Below are positions 15,545 through 23,414 of a stretch of 42,241 nucleotides of DNA, piece after piece. Within the stretch, counting starts at the first letter, position 1. The number at the start of each line of letters is the position of its first letter. Source of the stretch: Chloroflexota bacterium (GTDB taxonomy: Bacteria; Chloroflexota; Anaerolineae; Promineifilales; Promineifilaceae). The notes under the pieces are model-generated. The model was not told the origin of the DNA. It saw only the letters and a program-made list of their open reading frames with translations, and made no database searches. The stretch covers positions 1 through 42,241 of the forward strand of contig JABFFZ010000049.1 of NCBI GenBank assembly GCA_013112725.1, read 5' to 3'. A program made the position numbers and the translations under genes.

Positions 15545-16570
15545 ATGTTGGAAGAACTAGAAACTTTATACACGGAAGCATTGGCAAAGTTGGAGCAGGT
15601 GGAGAACACGGCCGTACTCGAAACCTGGTACCACGACACCCTCGGCCGCAAAGGGGCCGTCTACTTGCTGACGCGGCAGGTGGGGCAGATGGACCCGGCC
15701 ATCCGTCCCGCCTTTGGCAAGCGGCTGAATGAGGTGAAAAATGATTTGCAGGCGGCCTATGACGGCCGTCTCGCCGCCCTCAAAACCGCCGAACTGGAAG
15801 CCGCCATTGCCAGTTCGGCGCTGGATGTGACACTACCAGGACGGCCGTTGCCCACCGGTGGCCTACACATCGTCACCCAAACCCTGCGCGACATCTACCG
15901 CATCTTCGGCGACATGGGCTTCCAGGTCTACCGCTCCCCCGACGTAGAAACCGACGCCTATAACTTCGAGCTGCTCAACTTCCCGCCCCACCACCCGGCG
16001 CGGGAAATGCAAGACAGCTTCTACACCACCAAACCAGACGTCATCCTGCGCACCCACACCAGCGCCGGGCAAATCCGCGCCATGCAAGCGTATTACCCTG
16101 AACCCGTGCGCGTCATCCTGCCCGGCATGTGTTACCGCAACGAGCAAATCACCACCCGCAGCAGCATCCAATTCACCCAGGTCGAAGGGCTGGCCGTGGG
16201 CCACAACATCAGCATGGCTGACCTGAAAGGCACGCTCACCGAATTTGCCCGGCGTATGTTTGGCGCCGGCCGCCAGACCCGCTTCCGCGCCAGCTACTTC
16301 CCCTTCACCGAACCCAGCGCCGAAATGGACATCACCTGCTTCCTGTGTGAGTCCAAAGGCTGCCAGGTGTGCAAATACACCGGCTGGCTGGAAATTTTGG
16401 GCAGCGGCATGGTCCACCCCACCGTGCTGCGCAATGGCGGCTATGACCCCGGCGTGTACACTGGCTTCGCCTTCGGCATGGGGCCGGAACGCATCGCCAT
16501 GCTCAAATACGGCATTGATGACATTCGCCAGTTCTGGGGCAATGATTTGAGATTTCTCCAGCAGTTCTAG
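15545..16570 (+). CDS. pheS: Phenylalanine-tRNA ligase alpha subunit
   Basis: 341 residues, normal length. An N-terminal coiled-coil tRNA-binding arm (about 1-85) is followed by the class II catalytic core: LPGRPLPTGGLHIVTQTLRD (motif 1 region), QDSFYTTKPDVILRTHTSAG (motif 2 region), and GFAFGMGPERIAML (motif 3 with its Arg). CFLCESKGCQVCKYTGWLE is the Cys-containing segment common in bacterial PheS. With PheT it forms the alpha2-beta2 enzyme charging tRNA-Phe. The start is supported by GAGGAAG at 15532-15538. Expression is predicted to be controlled by the leader peptide and attenuator upstream. PheT is not adjacent: a 2.3-kb membrane glycosyltransferase gene intervenes. Confidence 0.97.
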   Translation: MLEELETLYTEALAKLEQVENTAVLETWYHDTLGRKGAVYLLTRQVGQMDPAIRPAFGKRLNEVKNDLQAAYDGRLAALKTAELEAAIASSALDVTLPGRPLPTGGLHIVTQTLRDIYRIFGDMGFQVYRSPDVETDAYNFELLNFPPHHPAREMQDSFYTTKPDVILRTHTSAGQIRAMQAYYPEPVRVILPGMCYRNEQITTRSSIQFTQVEGLAVGHNISMADLKGTLTEFARRMFGAGRQTRFRASYFPFTEPSAEMDITCFLCESKGCQVCKYTGWLEILGSGMVHPTVLRNGGYDPGVYTGFAFGMGPERIAMLKYGIDDIRQFWGNDLRFLQQF

Positions 16571-16588
16571 GCCGTATTGCACCAGATC

Positions 16589-18889
16589 ATGCAGCAAGAG
16601 TTTGAACAAATGCGCGCTTCCATAGACCGTTCTTGGGGCAATAGCTACTCGGAGCAGGAGGGTGTGTCCGTTACGGCCGTGAAGGTATGGCAAACCCACA
16701 GAAGTCTTCTGGCTCTCTTAACAATATATCTGCTGTTTAGTGCCGTTTACAGCCTGGTGACGCCTTTGTTTGAAGCGCCAGATGAAATGGATCATTTCCG
16801 GTATATCAATTGGCTGGCGACAGGCAACGGATTACCGCATTTAGCGGCAGACCTGGCCGCTGCCGGACATGAAATTGGGCAGCCGCCACTGTATTATGCC
16901 CTGTTGGCGCTGCCTGTTTCGTTAATCAACACAGATGACCTGGAAGAAATAGCTCCCATGAATCCCTATTGGCGAGAGGGTGCTGGCATGAATGTACACT
17001 ACCATACAGAGCGTGAACAGTTCCCCTATCACCAGACCACATTGGCCGTGCATGTGGCCCGTTTTGGCTCCATTTTAATGGGTATGATCACCATTATGTG
17101 TACCTACGCTCTGGCGCGTTACATCATCCCGGCACAAGCGGCGCTGGCGGCAGCGTTAGTGGCCTTCAATCCGCAGTTTGTGTTTATTAGCGCCGTTATT
17201 AACAACGATAATCTCATTACGGCCGTGAGTGCATTGGTTTTGCTGTTACTGGTGAGGAATCTGGTGGCCACAAGGCCGTTGTTGAGTTTATATGTTCTGG
17301 TGGGCCTGTTCTGGGGGTTAGCTATTTTGTCAAAAGTGAGCGGTGTAGCCCTCTTTGGCGTTATTTTGATTGCCCTGATGGCCACCGCCTGGCGGCATCA
17401 CTCATATCGCCTGTTTATAATGGGGCTAGGACTGGTGACTATATCGGCCGCACTGACTGCCGGTTGGTGGTTTGGGCGTAACACCTGGATTTATGGCGAC
17501 CCATTGGCCTGGGACTTATTCCTCAATGCCAATCAGGGGGTTATGCGCGCCCTATTATTAAGTTGGACTGAAGCAGGACAATGGGCTTATCAATTGGTGC
17601 CGTCTTCTTTTTGGGCTGCCTTTGGGTATGGGCTTTCTGCCCCCAGTTCATTTTATCTGTTCGTAAAAATGATCATGCTCCTGGCCCTGGCAGGTCTGAT
17701 TAAATGGGGCGTAAACAGCGGCCGGAAAAATCTGAAATCTCCCCAGACGCTGGCCGTTCTGTTATTGCTTGTCTGGTGTATTATCGTTGGTATCATGTTG
17801 GTACAGTGGATTCGCCAGGTGGTTCAAGCTGAACAGGGCAGATTATACTTTCCGGCGATAAGTAGCCTGGCTGTGCTGATGGCATTGGGTTTGACAACGC
17901 TGATGCAAAGTCGCCCATGGGTGCTGCGTGGAATAATGGTTGTTTTAGCCGTCTGGACGGCCGTTATGCCTCTCCTCATCATTCAGCCTGCCTATGATCA
18001 ACCACAAACACTCCCGACCGCTGTTACTATCCCCCATCCACAGCAAGTGCAATTTGGTGCGCATATTCATCTGTTAGGTTACCAACTGAGGCAGTCATCA
18101 TTGCAAAATGGGGAGCAATTGGTCGTTGACCTCTATTGGGAAGCCAGCCAACCAATTACCGATAGTTATGCCGTTTCCCTGACGGTTACAGACGCGGCGG
18201 GCCAGGTTGTATCTTCACTGGATACCATTCCATACCAGGGACGATATGCCACGGCCGTTTGGAGACCCGCCCAACCGTTTAAGGACACTTATACTCTCCC
18301 ACCTATCATCTCCCAACCTGTGCCCGGTCAAGGCCATATTTACCTCACGCTTTACCCCTGGCGACAGACAGAGAAGGTCTTACCAGTGACCGTCCATACA
18401 ACTGACGTTGGTTCGTCCTTCACATTATCAACCATCAAAATTGCGCCATCAGAAGATGTACGTATGCAGCCGGACGTAGAAATAATTACTGATTTTGGTC
18501 GAGTAGCCCGGTTAATGGGGTATGACATGGCTGACACGGCCGTAGCCGGACAACCACTCCCCATCACCCTTTATTGGGATGCAAAGGAACCGGACGGCCA
18601 GGAATATACCGTCTTTGTGCATATGTTGAATGAATCTGGTCAGCTAATAGCCCAGGCTGACGCACCGCCGCAGGCAAATACCTATCCCACCTCGATTTGG
18701 GCCAGCGGCGAGCAAATTCGTGATCAACATATCCTATTGTTACCGGCCAATGCGCCGGACGGCGTTTACCATGTCCTGGTTGGGCTGTATCACACACAAA
18801 CCGGTAAGCGGCTGCCAGCCACCCTGCCTGGTGGCGAGCGTTGGCTCCATGATGCCGTCGAGTTAGAAATGATTCACCTTGGCAAATGA
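16589..18889 (+). CDS. Polytopic membrane glycosyltransferase (GT39/DUF2142-like) between pheS and pheT
   Basis: About 766 residues from ATG 16589; GTG 16664 (GGAG nine bp upstream) is an attractive alternative giving a shorter N-terminus. The first loop has TPLFEAPDEMDHFRYINWL, with the acidic motif of GT-C enzymes, then GQPPLYYALLALP. About 10-12 helices run to residue 480. The C-terminal region has two beta-sandwich-like modules (HIHLLGYQLRQ with VVDLYWEAS, and RVARLMGYDM with ITLYWDAKEPDG), the same style as the tail of the gene at 13032. It likely transfers a sugar to an envelope polymer. It starts 18 bp after pheS and ends 34 bp before pheT on the same strand, so it probably shares the pheS attenuated transcript. 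Confidence 0.82.
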   Translation: MQQEFEQMRASIDRSWGNSYSEQEGVSVTAVKVWQTHRSLLALLTIYLLFSAVYSLVTPLFEAPDEMDHFRYINWLATGNGLPHLAADLAAAGHEIGQPPLYYALLALPVSLINTDDLEEIAPMNPYWREGAGMNVHYHTEREQFPYHQTTLAVHVARFGSILMGMITIMCTYALARYIIPAQAALAAALVAFNPQFVFISAVINNDNLITAVSALVLLLLVRNLVATRPLLSLYVLVGLFWGLAILSKVSGVALFGVILIALMATAWRHHSYRLFIMGLGLVTISAALTAGWWFGRNTWIYGDPLAWDLFLNANQGVMRALLLSWTEAGQWAYQLVPSSFWAAFGYGLSAPSSFYLFVKMIMLLALAGLIKWGVNSGRKNLKSPQTLAVLLLLVWCIIVGIMLVQWIRQVVQAEQGRLYFPAISSLAVLMALGLTTLMQSRPWVLRGIMVVLAVWTAVMPLLIIQPAYDQPQTLPTAVTIPHPQQVQFGAHIHLLGYQLRQSSLQNGEQLVVDLYWEASQPITDSYAVSLTVTDAAGQVVSSLDTIPYQGRYATAVWRPAQPFKDTYTLPPIISQPVPGQGHIYLTLYPWRQTEKVLPVTVHTTDVGSSFTLSTIKIAPSEDVRMQPDVEIITDFGRVARLMGYDMADTAVAGQPLPITLYWDAKEPDGQEYTVFVHMLNESGQLIAQADAPPQANTYPTSIWASGEQIRDQHILLLPANAPDGVYHVLVGLYHTQTGKRLPATLPGGERWLHDAVELEMIHLGK

Positions 18890-18923
18890 GATATGTAAAT
18901 TTGCCTAAAGGAAGTTCGATAAT

Positions 18924-21449
18924 ATGCAAGTACCACTATCCTGGCTCAAAGATTTTGTAACCATAGACCGCCCGGTGGCCGAGGTTGACCGCATCCTCAC
19001 CAATGCCGGGTTGGAAGTGAAAACGATTGAATATATCGGCATCCCCGGCGCAGACCTGGTGTGGGATCGTGACCTGATTGTGCTGGGCCACATCCTCCAG
19101 GTGGAGCAGCACCCCAACGCGGATAAGCTGGTGCTGGCCACGGTAGACTATGGGGCGGACGCGCCCGAAGTAGTCGTCACCGGCGCGCCCAACCTGTTTG
19201 AATTTGTGGGGCAGGGCGACATCAGCAGCCGGGGGCTGTATTCGCCGCTGGCGCTGGAAGGGGCGGAACTGTACGATGGGCACAAAGACGGCCGTGTCAA
19301 AATGAAATTGAAGGGACGGCCGTTGCGCGGCATCCACAATCGCTGCATGGTCTGTTCCGAAAAAGAACTGGGCATTAGCGACGAACACGAAGGCATCATC
19401 CTCATGGTCAAAGATCAGTGGTTGCCCGATTATCAGGCGGGCACACCCATGCAAGATGTACTTGGTGATGCCGTGCTGGAAATTGACATCATCCCCAACA
19501 TCGCCCGCTGCGCCTCTATGCTCGGCGTGGCCCGCGAATATGCCGCCCTCACCAACCAGCCCCTACGCCTGCCCGATTACCACGTGGTCATGGATGGCCC
19601 ACCGGTTGAGGGCAAAGTGGTCATCACCACCGACAAGCCGGAACTCAACCCCCGCTTCGTGGGCATGGTGATCCACAACGTGCGCCAGATTGACAGCCCC
19701 TACTGGATGCAATACCGGTTGCGGCTGGCCGGGCAGCGCCCCATCAACGTCGTCGTGGACATCAGCAACTACGTCATGCTAGAAATGGGGCAGCCTAACC
19801 ACACCTTCGACTACGATTTCCTGCGCCAACGCGCCGATCAATACGCCCCTGATGGCCCCATTCACATTCACACCCGCCTGCCCCAACCTGGCGAAATGCT
19901 GACCACGCTGGACGAAAAGGTTCACAAGCTGCCGCCCCACGCCATCCTGGTCACAGACCCGCTCAGCAACCTCAGCCTGGGCGGCATCATGGGCGGCCTG
20001 GACAGCGAAATTAAGCCGGAGACGCAAAACGTGCTGCTGGAAGCGGCTGCCTGGAACTTCATCAACATCCGACGTACGGCCAATGCCCTGGGTATTCACA
20101 GCGACGCCGCTTTCCGCTTCAGCCGGGGAGTACACCCCAGCCAGGCACTTTTAGGCGCAAAGCGCGCTGCCGAATTGATGCGGCGGCTGGCGGGTGGTAC
20201 GGTCGCCCAGGGCATCGTAGACTATTACCCGAACCCGCCGCAGGCCGCGACGGTCAAATTGGCCTATGATTACGCCCGGCGGCTGAGCGGGTTGGATTTG
20301 TCTGGGGAAGCGATGGCCGATTTGCTGCGCCGCCTGGAATTTGCGGTGACAGTGCATGAAGATCATCTGCTGGCAACTGTGCCTGACCACCGGTTGGATA
20401 TTGAAGGGCCGCATGACCTGGTGGAGGAGATTTGCCGCGTTTACGGCTATGACAATATCCCCAACACCATCCTCTCTGACCCCTTGCCGCCGCAGCGGGG
20501 CAACCCGAAGTTGGAACAAGAAGAGCGGATCAAGGATGTGCTGGTGCAGGCCGGTTTGCAAGAACTGATTACCTTCCGCCTGACTTCGCCGATGTATGAG
20601 GCAAAACTGCTGCCGGGAAGTGAGGGGGATGCATGGCCGTATGTCGCCCTCACCAATCCCAACTCCGCGGAACGGGCCGTCATGCGCCACTCCCTGCTGG
20701 CCTCCGTGCTGGAAATTGCCGCCCACAACAGCCGCTACCAGGAACGAATTGCCATTTTCGAGATTGGCCCCATTTTCATCGAAGACGAGGAGGAGATTTT
20801 GCCCACCGAACAGACGCGGCTGTCGCTGGCGCTCACCGGGCAGCGCGGTGTCCCTGGCTGGCAGGGCAATAACGCCGGGCAATATGACTTCTTTGATTTG
20901 AAGGGCATCCTGGAAACGCTGTTCGGCGAACTGCACGTGCCCGTCAACTATGAAGCGGCGCAGCATCCGTCTTACCGCCCGGGGCGCACGGCGCGGCTGC
21001 TGCTGAACGGGCAGCAAATCGGGGTGATGGGGGAACTCCATCCGCTGGTAACAGAGCGGTTGGATTTGCACATTGAGCGCGATCAGCCGGTGCTGGCGGC
21101 CGATATTGATCTGGACGCGCTCATCCCGCACATTCCACCTTATTACCAGTACGCGCCCATTTCGCCCTACCCGCCCATTGAGGAGGATCTGGCGGTGGTG
21201 GTGGATGTGGGGATCACGGCCGTGACCGTCGAGGAGATCATCCGTCGGGCTGGCGGCCCATTGCTTAAAGACGTGCGCCTGTTTGACGTGTACGAAGGGG
21301 AACAAATCGGCAAAGGCAAACGCAGCCTGGCTTACCACCTGACCTTCCAGGCGACCGACAAAACCCTTAACGACAAAGCCGTCGCCAAACAGCGCCAGCG
21401 CATTATCGCCACGCTGGCGCAGCGGCTGAACGCCCGCATCCGCGAATGA
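18924..21449 (+). CDS. pheT: Phenylalanine-tRNA ligase beta subunit
   Basis: 841 residues. The start MQVPLSWLKDFV is typical, and AAGGAAG lies about 9 bp upstream. Domains in order: EMAP-like tRNA-binding fold (about 40-160, VEQHPNADKLVLATVDYG), B3/B4 editing domain (about 215-390, RPINVVVDISNYVMLEMGQPNH), B5 domain (about 400-480), class II-like core (LTNPNSAERAVMRHSLL), and FDX-ACB anticodon-binding domain (about 745-840, ISPYPPIEEDLAVVVD). Together with PheS it makes the tetrameric synthetase and hydrolyses mischarged Tyr-tRNA. Only two ACGGCCGT sites occur near its 5' end and one near its 3' end, leaving about 1.9 kb without any. Confidence 0.97.
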   Translation: MQVPLSWLKDFVTIDRPVAEVDRILTNAGLEVKTIEYIGIPGADLVWDRDLIVLGHILQVEQHPNADKLVLATVDYGADAPEVVVTGAPNLFEFVGQGDISSRGLYSPLALEGAELYDGHKDGRVKMKLKGRPLRGIHNRCMVCSEKELGISDEHEGIILMVKDQWLPDYQAGTPMQDVLGDAVLEIDIIPNIARCASMLGVAREYAALTNQPLRLPDYHVVMDGPPVEGKVVITTDKPELNPRFVGMVIHNVRQIDSPYWMQYRLRLAGQRPINVVVDISNYVMLEMGQPNHTFDYDFLRQRADQYAPDGPIHIHTRLPQPGEMLTTLDEKVHKLPPHAILVTDPLSNLSLGGIMGGLDSEIKPETQNVLLEAAAWNFINIRRTANALGIHSDAAFRFSRGVHPSQALLGAKRAAELMRRLAGGTVAQGIVDYYPNPPQAATVKLAYDYARRLSGLDLSGEAMADLLRRLEFAVTVHEDHLLATVPDHRLDIEGPHDLVEEICRVYGYDNIPNTILSDPLPPQRGNPKLEQEERIKDVLVQAGLQELITFRLTSPMYEAKLLPGSEGDAWPYVALTNPNSAERAVMRHSLLASVLEIAAHNSRYQERIAIFEIGPIFIEDEEEILPTEQTRLSLALTGQRGVPGWQGNNAGQYDFFDLKGILETLFGELHVPVNYEAAQHPSYRPGRTARLLLNGQQIGVMGELHPLVTERLDLHIERDQPVLAADIDLDALIPHIPPYYQYAPISPYPPIEEDLAVVVDVGITAVTVEEIIRRAGGPLLKDVRLFDVYEGEQIGKGKRSLAYHLTFQATDKTLNDKAVAKQRQRIIATLAQRLNARIRE

Positions 21450-21517
21450 CAAGGTGAATGGGTGACAGGGTGAATTATGTCGCCCACTCACCTTGCCACC
21501 TTGTCACCCACCTTGTC
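21447..21517. repeat. AAGGTGA / TCACCTT palindrome between pheT and plsC-like gene
   Basis: Left words GACAAGGTGA and GGGTGACAGGGTGA face right words TCACCTTGCC, CCTTGTCACCC and ACCTTGTC. The pheT stop codon (21447-21449) is its first base triplet and the next gene's ATG follows at 21519. Confidence 0.78.
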
Positions 21518-21518
21518 A

Positions 21519-22232
21519 ATGAAACTCATCTTCCGCCTCCTTGCCTACCTCATCGGATACCCACTGTTTCATACGGTGATGAAAGTCAAGGTGGTGGGGC
21601 GGGAGAATTTGCTGCCGAAGGGGGAGCCGCTCATCCTCATTTGTAATCACTTTAGCTGGTTTGAGGCGCCGCTGTTGATTGGTAGACTGCCCTATAAAAT
21701 TGTTATTTTGGGGTCGGCGGAGGTATGGGAGCATCCGGTAGGCAAGTGGCTGGCGTGGGCGTTTGAGGGCATCCCCATCCATCGCGGGCAGGTGGACCGG
21801 GAACCGTTGAAGCGGGCGCTGGCGGTGCTGGCTGAAGGTGGGGTGCTGGGCATTTTCCCAGAGGGAGGGATTGATCCGGCGTTACGGCCGTTGACTGATG
21901 CCGGTATTAACGTGGTTGGCGTCCCTGGTCAAACGGCGCGCATTCCGGGCGCGCTTATTCAGGCCAAACCAGGGGCGGCCTATCTGGCGGTGAAAAGTGG
22001 GGCACGGGTGCTGCCCACGGCTGTGACCGGCGCTGAATACGTCTGGCAAAATTTGCGGCGGGGGCGGCGCACTCCTGTTACCCTGCACATCGGCGCTCCC
22101 TTTGGCCCCCTCACCATTGACCCCCACCTGAAAAACGCGGACAAACGCGCTGCCATTGACGCCTGTGGTGACGAGATGATGCGCCACATCGCTGCCCTCC
22201 TCCCCCCCGATCAACGCGGTTATTACGCCTGA
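21519..22232 (+). CDS. PlsC-like 1-acyl-sn-glycerol-3-phosphate acyltransferase
   Basis: 237 residues from ATG 21519. An ATG 14 codons upstream would be encoded by the palindrome, so I reject it. An N-terminal membrane helix (KLIFRLLAYLIG) is followed by motif I LILICNHFSWFEAP, motif II region GIPIHRGQVD, motif III GIFPEGGID, and motif IV region VLPTAVTGAE. PlsC-type enzymes acylate lysophosphatidic acid at the inner membrane. Motif I has Glu where H-x4-D is expected (NHFSWFE), which is conservative but unusual and might alter activity. Substrate could also be another lysophospholipid or a glycolipid. Confidence 0.85.
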   Translation: MKLIFRLLAYLIGYPLFHTVMKVKVVGRENLLPKGEPLILICNHFSWFEAPLLIGRLPYKIVILGSAEVWEHPVGKWLAWAFEGIPIHRGQVDREPLKRALAVLAEGGVLGIFPEGGIDPALRPLTDAGINVVGVPGQTARIPGALIQAKPGAAYLAVKSGARVLPTAVTGAEYVWQNLRRGRRTPVTLHIGAPFGPLTIDPHLKNADKRAAIDACGDEMMRHIAALLPPDQRGYYA

Positions 22233-22279
22233 AGGTAGCAAGTAGCAAGTCACACCTGCCACTTACGGCCCTTTCTAGC

Positions 22280-22415
22280 AGGCTGTCGGAAAAGTAGAAA
22301 TAGATACACGGATGACACAGATTTAACAGATTTACACTGATTTTCTATTGATTTATCCGTGATAATCCGTCTAATCTGTTTAATCCGTGTACTGTTTCTG
22401 GGTTCTCCGACAGGC
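22280..22415. repeat. Long imperfect palindromic element with CTGTCGGA ends
   Basis: Terminal inverted repeats CTGTCGGA (22283-22290) and TCCGACAG (22406-22413) enclose about 115 bp of ACGGATGACACAGATTT-like and GATAATCCGTCTAATCTG-like words that are themselves roughly inverted. It fills the gap between two convergent genes. It has no coding potential and no transposase, so it is a small non-autonomous or REP/MITE-like element. Confidence 0.75.
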
Positions 22416-22417
22416 GC

Positions 22418-23311
22418 CTAAGAGATAAATTCACCAATACGGCCGATGGCCTGGCGGCCTTCGGGAATGAGGGCGGCCAGGGCGTGCCAGACGTGTACCA
22501 TATCCGGCCACACCTCCAGGGTTACGTCTACGCCGTCGGTGCGGGCACGGGCGGCCAGGCGGGTAGCGTCGTCCAGCAAAATTTCGTTTTCGCCGACCTG
22601 AATGAGCAGGCGCGGCAGCCCGGCCAACGAAGCATAGAGCGGGGAGATAAGCGGGTGGGTGAGGTCACGGCCGTCTGCATACCACCGGGCATAACGCGCC
22701 AACAACTCTGGCGATAGCAGCGCATCGGCCTGCCGCTTGCCGGTCATGGAATCGCCGGTCCCGGCGAGATCGGCCCAGGGGGAGAGGCACACGGCCGTGC
22801 CCGGCAATCGTTCCCCGGCATCTCGCAGCGCCACCAATGCCGCCAGCGCCAACCCCCCACCGGCCGAATCCCCCATAATGGTCAGGTTTTCTGGTTTATA
22901 CCCGGTTGCCAGCAGCCAGCGATACGCCGCCACCGTATCATCAACCGCTGCCGGGAACGGATGTTCGGGGGACAGGCGATAATCGGGCAGCAGCACCCGT
23001 CTCTGCGCCGCGCGGGCCACATACCCGCCCAAAAAACGATGAGAACGAGCCGAACCCAGGCAGTACGCACCGCCATGCAAGTAAAGAATGGCACGGCCGT
23101 CCGCAGCCTCTGCCGGGATAACCCATTCTGCTGCCAGTGAGCCAATTGTCGCCGATTCAGCCCGGCAACCGGCGGGCAGCCTGGCCCGCGCCCCCAGCTT
23201 TTCCATGCTGCGCCGGGTAACTGCCAGATCTTCATGCAGCCGCACGGCCGTTTGTCGCCGCAACCGCCCCGCCAACACCGCCCACATCACCCGAAATTGC
23301 CAGCTTGCCAT
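22418..23311 (-). CDS. HSL-family alpha/beta hydrolase (esterase)
   Basis: 297 residues. The HSL (family IV) signature LYLHGGAYCLGS supplies the oxyanion hole at residues 79-81. The nucleophile is S149 in GDSAGGG, an acidic residue lies in VGENEILLDD (about 243-248), and His is in PDMVHVWH (H273). DYRLSPEHPFPAAVDD is another family block. There is no signal peptide; the protein begins with a basic helix. It should cleave short-chain carboxylic esters; the natural substrate is unknown. It is divergent from the GT4 gene and convergent with plsC across the palindromic element at 22280-22415. Confidence 0.92.
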   Translation of the reverse strand: MASWQFRVMWAVLAGRLRRQTAVRLHEDLAVTRRSMEKLGARARLPAGCRAESATIGSLAAEWVIPAEAADGRAILYLHGGAYCLGSARSHRFLGGYVARAAQRRVLLPDYRLSPEHPFPAAVDDTVAAYRWLLATGYKPENLTIMGDSAGGGLALAALVALRDAGERLPGTAVCLSPWADLAGTGDSMTGKRQADALLSPELLARYARWYADGRDLTHPLISPLYASLAGLPRLLIQVGENEILLDDATRLAARARTDGVDVTLEVWPDMVHVWHALAALIPEGRQAIGRIGEFIS

Positions 23312-23336
23312 CTATTGTTTTCCCTTGAAGTCAATC

Positions 23337-23372
23337 ACGCATCACGGATTACCGATTACCGATTACGTTACG
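23337..23372. repeat. GATTACCG tandem words in divergent gap
   Basis: Three direct copies of GATTACCG/GATTACG between the esterase and GT4 start codons, in a region that must contain both promoters. Confidence 0.65.
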
Positions 23373-23414
23373 GAATTGTCGCCTATTTCCCCAGATCGTG
23401 GTACATATCCAATT

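Noticed and set aside
15232..15545. T-box riboswitch upstream of pheS
   Set aside because: No T-box consensus or stem I architecture was seen; a Phe-rich leader ORF with competing helices explains the region better.
15863..16699. Long minus-strand frame (278 codons) opposite pheS
   Set aside because: It lies entirely over the conserved pheS coding sequence and its translation (Gly/Ala/His-rich) matches no family; it is a high-GC shadow.
20151..21491. Long minus-strand frame (446 codons) opposite pheT
   Set aside because: Same reason: full overlap with a well-supported synthetase gene, and no recognisable motif.
23088..23414. N-terminal extension of the GT4 protein by 109 codons
   Set aside because: It overlaps the divergent esterase start and a GATTACCG repeat; the GT4 fold starts at RVAMIGPFG.
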